Source: Oxalobacteraceae bacterium UBA5157 (lineage in GTDB: Bacteria > Pseudomonadota > Gammaproteobacteria > Burkholderiales > Burkholderiaceae_D). Taken from it: DNA of 6,809 nt. The stretch's first letter is position 1. The number at the start of each line of letters is the position of its first letter. Below the pieces are notes generated by a model. It saw only the letters and a program-made list of their open reading frames with translations, searched no databases and was not told the DNA's origin. A program made the position numbers and the translations under genes. Location of the stretch: contig DHXL01000294.1 of NCBI GenBank assembly GCA_002415335.1, positions 6,625 through 13,433 on the forward strand, given 5' to 3'. Shown here one piece after another: positions 5,070 through 6,809 of this stretch.

Positions 5070-5749
5070 TTCGGTTCCTGCGCTTGCAGCATGTAACCGA
5101 GTCCACGCAGCGTCGTGATGGCGACCCGGTCACGCTCGGCGCGCTCGAGTTTCTTGCGCAAGCGATGAATGTAGATCTCGATCGCGTCGAGGTTCGCTTC
5201 ATCGTCCAGCGTGAAGACTTCATCGAACAATTTTTCCTTCGACACGACCTGGCCGGCACGCGTCAGCAAGACCTCAAGCACCGCGTATTCGCGCGGCGTC
5301 AGCGCCAGTGCGCTCTCGCCATAGGTGAAGCGGCGCGCGACCGTGTCGAACGACAAGGCGCCGCAAACCAGCGTCACCGCGTCGCCGCCCTGGCTGCGGC
5401 GCAGCAGCGCCTTGACGCGCGCCTCCAGCTCGGCCAATTCGAACGGCTTGGCAAGGTAATCGTCGGCGCCGAGATTAAGGCCCTGCACGCGCTCGTTGAG
5501 TCCGCCGCGCGCGGTCAGGATCAGCACCGGGGTCTTCCTGCCACGCGCACGCAGACGCTTCAAGACCTCCAGCCCATCCATTTTCGGCAGGGTCAGATCC
5601 AGTATCACCAATGCGTATTCCTGCGTGTGCAGCAGCGCATCGGCGTCGGCGCCGTTCATTGCGCATTCGACCGACAGGTGGGCATCGTGCAGGGCCTTGG
5701 TCAGCCAGCGCGACAACTCGAGATGATCTTCAACCAGCAATATGCGCAT
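5066..5749 (-). CDS. tctD: TctD response regulator, OmpR family
   Basis: This is a 227-residue response regulator. The receiver domain (1-115) has the acidic pair Glu7-Asp8, phospho-acceptor Asp51 in LDLTLPKMDG, Thr79 in LTARG and Lys101 in AKPF. A winged-helix DNA-binding domain fills about 125-223 (LTPREYAVLEVLL, then DAIEIYIHRLRKKL and the wing LRGLGYML). The start at 5749 is where the family's MRILLVED begins; the frame is open further upstream to 5923, but that part has no domain and would overlap the divergent promoter region. The ribosome binding site is weak. When phosphorylated by TctE it should activate the divergent tctC operon, and probably its own promoter. Two candidate binding sites lie in the intergenic region. 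Confidence 0.93.
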   Translation of the reverse strand: MRILLVEDHLELSRWLTKALHDAHLSVECAMNGADADALLHTQEYALVILDLTLPKMDGLEVLKRLRARGRKTPVLILTARGGLNERVQGLNLGADDYLAKPFELAELEARVKALLRRSQGGDAVTLVCGALSFDTVARRFTYGESALALTPREYAVLEVLLTRAGQVVSKEKLFDEVFTLDDEANLDAIEIYIHRLRKKLERAERDRVAITTLRGLGYMLQAQEPK

Positions 5750-5781
5750 AGGGACCACGTCACGGAAACAAGGGGCGGCAA

Positions 5782-5798
5782 TGAAAACGAATTGAAAG
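5782..5798 (+). promoter_or_regulatory. Candidate TctD site 1 (TGAAA repeat)
   Basis: TGAAAACGAATTGAAAG holds two TGAAA units whose starts are 11 bases apart, the spacing typical of OmpR-family dimers. It lies 32 bases before the tctD start and differs by one base from the copy at 5937-5953. Confidence 0.5.
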
Positions 5799-5936
5799 CG
5801 GGCGACGGGTATGGTTTGGCAACCAATGCAATGTCGGAGGCCCATCATATAGCGCATGCCTTTTTTCATCATACCCATAATCGCCGCATTTGCAAAAGCG
5901 CTGAACGGGTCGGCGACCGGCATGAAAAGCGGGATT

Positions 5937-5953
5937 TGAAAGCGAATTGAAAG
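5937..5953 (+). promoter_or_regulatory. Candidate TctD site 2 (TGAAA repeat) before tctC
   Basis: TGAAAGCGAATTGAAAG is the second copy of the 17-bp element. It ends ten bases before the TAAGAT -10-like hexamer of tctC, thus covering the -35 position, as expected of an activator that replaces a missing -35. A half-like TGAAAAG at 5923-5929 precedes it off phase. Confidence 0.55.
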
Positions 5954-6004
5954 ATGCGGCGGCTAAGATGGCGCCAAACCCACACCACCGGAGTCTCTCT
6001 GCCC

Positions 6005-6809
6005 ATGTACCGCACGCTGACACGAATCCTGCTCCTGGCAACCAGCTGCGCGGCTGCAGGCTCGGCTGGCAGCGCCGGTGCCGCCGCTCGTGCCGCGCCC
6101 GAATGCATCGTCCCGGCCAAGCCCGGCGGCGGCATGGACCTGACCTGCAAGCTGACTCGAAAAGGCTTGCAGATCGGCGATCCGAATGCCGCCTTGCGCA
6201 TCAGTTATCTGCCCGGCGGGATCGGTGCGGTGGCATGGAGCACGGTGGTGTCGCAACGACGCGCGGAGCCGGATGCGCTGGTGGTATTTTCCGGCGGCTC
6301 CTTGCTTAATCTGGCGCTGGGCAAGTATGGTCCGGCGGCGCTCGGCGACGTGCGCTGGGTGGCGGCGCTGGCGACCGACTACGGCATGATCGCCGTCAAT
6401 GCCGACTCACCCTACAAGAATTTACGCGACCTGGTCGCTGCGCTCAAGCGCGACCCCGCCAACGTCGCGATCGGCGCCAGCGGCACGATCGGCAGCCAGG
6501 ATTGGCTCAAGGTCGCGCTGATCGCCAAACAAGGCGGCGTCGACCCGAAGAGCGTGCGCTTTGTCGCGTTCGAGGGGGGCGGCGAGTCATTTACCGCGTT
6601 GCGCGCCGGCCATGTGCAAGCGGTGTCCGGCGATGCGTCGGAAGCCGCTCTGTACGGCGGCGGCACGCCGGGCCAAAAAATCCGCGTGCTGGCGGTACTG
6701 TCCGACGCACGCCTGCCGGGTGCCTTGGCCAACGTGCCGACTGCGCACGAACAAGGCTTCGATGTGACGTGGCCGATCATTCGCGGGGTCTACATGGGCT
6801 GTCTCTTAT
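6005..6809 (+). CDS. tctC: TctC periplasmic tricarboxylate-binding protein (3' truncated)
   Basis: The ATG at 6005 opens a frame that runs off the window end. The first 30 or so residues are a Sec signal peptide (MYRTLTRILLLATSCAAAG, likely cut near ARA-APEC). The mature protein has hallmarks of the Bug/TctC family: CIVPAKPGGGMDLTCK at the start of the ligand cleft, YLPGGIGAVAW, FSGGSLLNLALGKYG, DYGMIAVNADSPY, GASGTIGSQDW, FVAFEGGGE, SGDASEA and AVLSDARLPG. It would bind citrate or a related acid in the periplasm and pass it to the TctAB permease, whose genes usually follow. About 264 codons are genuine, of an expected 320 or so. The last four codons before the end come from an adapter-like sequence, so the reading after YMG should be ignored. 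Divergent from tctDE and probably controlled by them. Confidence 0.92.
   Translation, partial: MYRTLTRILLLATSCAAAGSAGSAGAAARAAPECIVPAKPGGGMDLTCKLTRKGLQIGDPNAALRISYLPGGIGAVAWSTVVSQRRAEPDALVVFSGGSLLNLALGKYGPAALGDVRWVAALATDYGMIAVNADSPYKNLRDLVAALKRDPANVAIGASGTIGSQDWLKVALIAKQGGVDPKSVRFVAFEGGGESFTALRAGHVQAVSGDASEAALYGGGTPGQKIRVLAVLSDARLPGALANVPTAHEQGFDVTWPIIRGVYMGCLL
6799..6809 (+). other. Tn5/Nextera mosaic-end sequence at the window end
   Basis: The last 11 bases, CTGTCTCTTAT, are exactly the beginning of the 19-bp Tn5 mosaic end CTGTCTCTTATACACATCT used in transposase-based libraries. It interrupts the tctC frame where the family continues after YMG. It is most likely untrimmed adapter rather than genome sequence. 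Confidence 0.85.

Larger units (their letters stand above)
5750..6004. promoter_or_regulatory. Divergent tctD/tctC control region
   Basis: This 255-bp region must hold both promoters. For tctC a -10-like TAAGAT sits at 5964-5969 with no good -35, which is usual for activator-dependent promoters; GGAG (5990-5993) is its ribosome binding site. An inverted repeat TGGTT-TGGC-AACCA occurs at 5812-5825. On the tctD side, TATATG-like sequence around 5845-5855 could be a -10, but this is uncertain. Confidence 0.5.

Noticed and set aside
4038..5096. A 352-codon plus-strand ORF opposite tctE
   Set aside because: It is the antisense frame of a clear histidine kinase; its composition (Arg, His, Gln rich) is that of a GC-rich shadow and it has no domain.
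5750..5923. N-terminal extension of TctD to 285 residues
   Set aside because: The family starts at MRILLVED, and the extension would cover the divergent promoter region and the candidate operator.
4838..5950. A 370-codon plus-strand ORF opposite tctD and the start of tctE
   Set aside because: It is antisense to well-supported genes, without a ribosome binding site or recognisable motif.

Overview
This is a GC-rich fragment (roughly 60% G+C) of a Gram-negative bacterium, most likely a betaproteobacterium of the order Burkholderiales. The case rests on a divergent TctDE/TctC tricarboxylate-uptake locus with a Bug-family binding protein, on low-complexity lipoproteins typical of that order, and on codon use. 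An Oxalobacteraceae-like relative is plausible but not proven. The last 11 bases (6799-6809) match the Tn5/Nextera mosaic end, so the window probably ends at an assembly edge and tctC is cut there.

Region 1-1283 holds two short minus-strand lipoproteins. One is Asp/Arg-rich (211-444) and the other is Tyr/Pro/Gly/His-rich (972-1283). Around them are gene-free stretches with several hairpins and a strong 17-bp terminator hairpin (911-950).

Region 836-1908 carries the most unusual content: two diverged copies of a two-hairpin RNA motif, at 836-904 and 1529-1605. Their sequence and layout resemble the C4 antisense RNAs of P1/P4-type phage immunity regions. The second hairpin shows a compensatory base-pair change between copies. 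Downstream of the second copy are two short stretches complementary to its two loops, then a 22-codon leader ORF, a rho-independent terminator and an ORF resembling ash/Icd-like phage proteins. I read this as a relic, or perhaps a still active piece, of a prophage or satellite immunity cassette. The first copy has lost its downstream target but sits directly before a terminator, so it could act in trans.

Region 1909-2528 (minus) is a broken hybrid histidine kinase. It keeps the tail of one receiver domain, which carries an internal deletion and frameshift, and a complete second receiver domain. The phage-like block abuts it.

Region 2536-3504 (minus) encodes a lipoprotein with a CAP/SCP-like domain and an Ig-like tail.

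Region 3642-6809 is the tricarboxylate locus. tctD (response regulator) and tctE (sensor kinase) overlap by 4 bp on the minus strand, and tctC (periplasmic substrate-binding protein) is divergent on the plus strand. The 255-bp divergent intergenic region holds a duplicated 17-bp sequence, each copy made of two TGAAA units 11 bp apart. This is the spacing expected for an OmpR-family regulator, so these are candidate TctD sites. In this system TctE would sense external citrate-like acids, TctD would activate tctC and the downstream membrane genes (not in the window), and TctC would deliver substrate to the TctAB permease.
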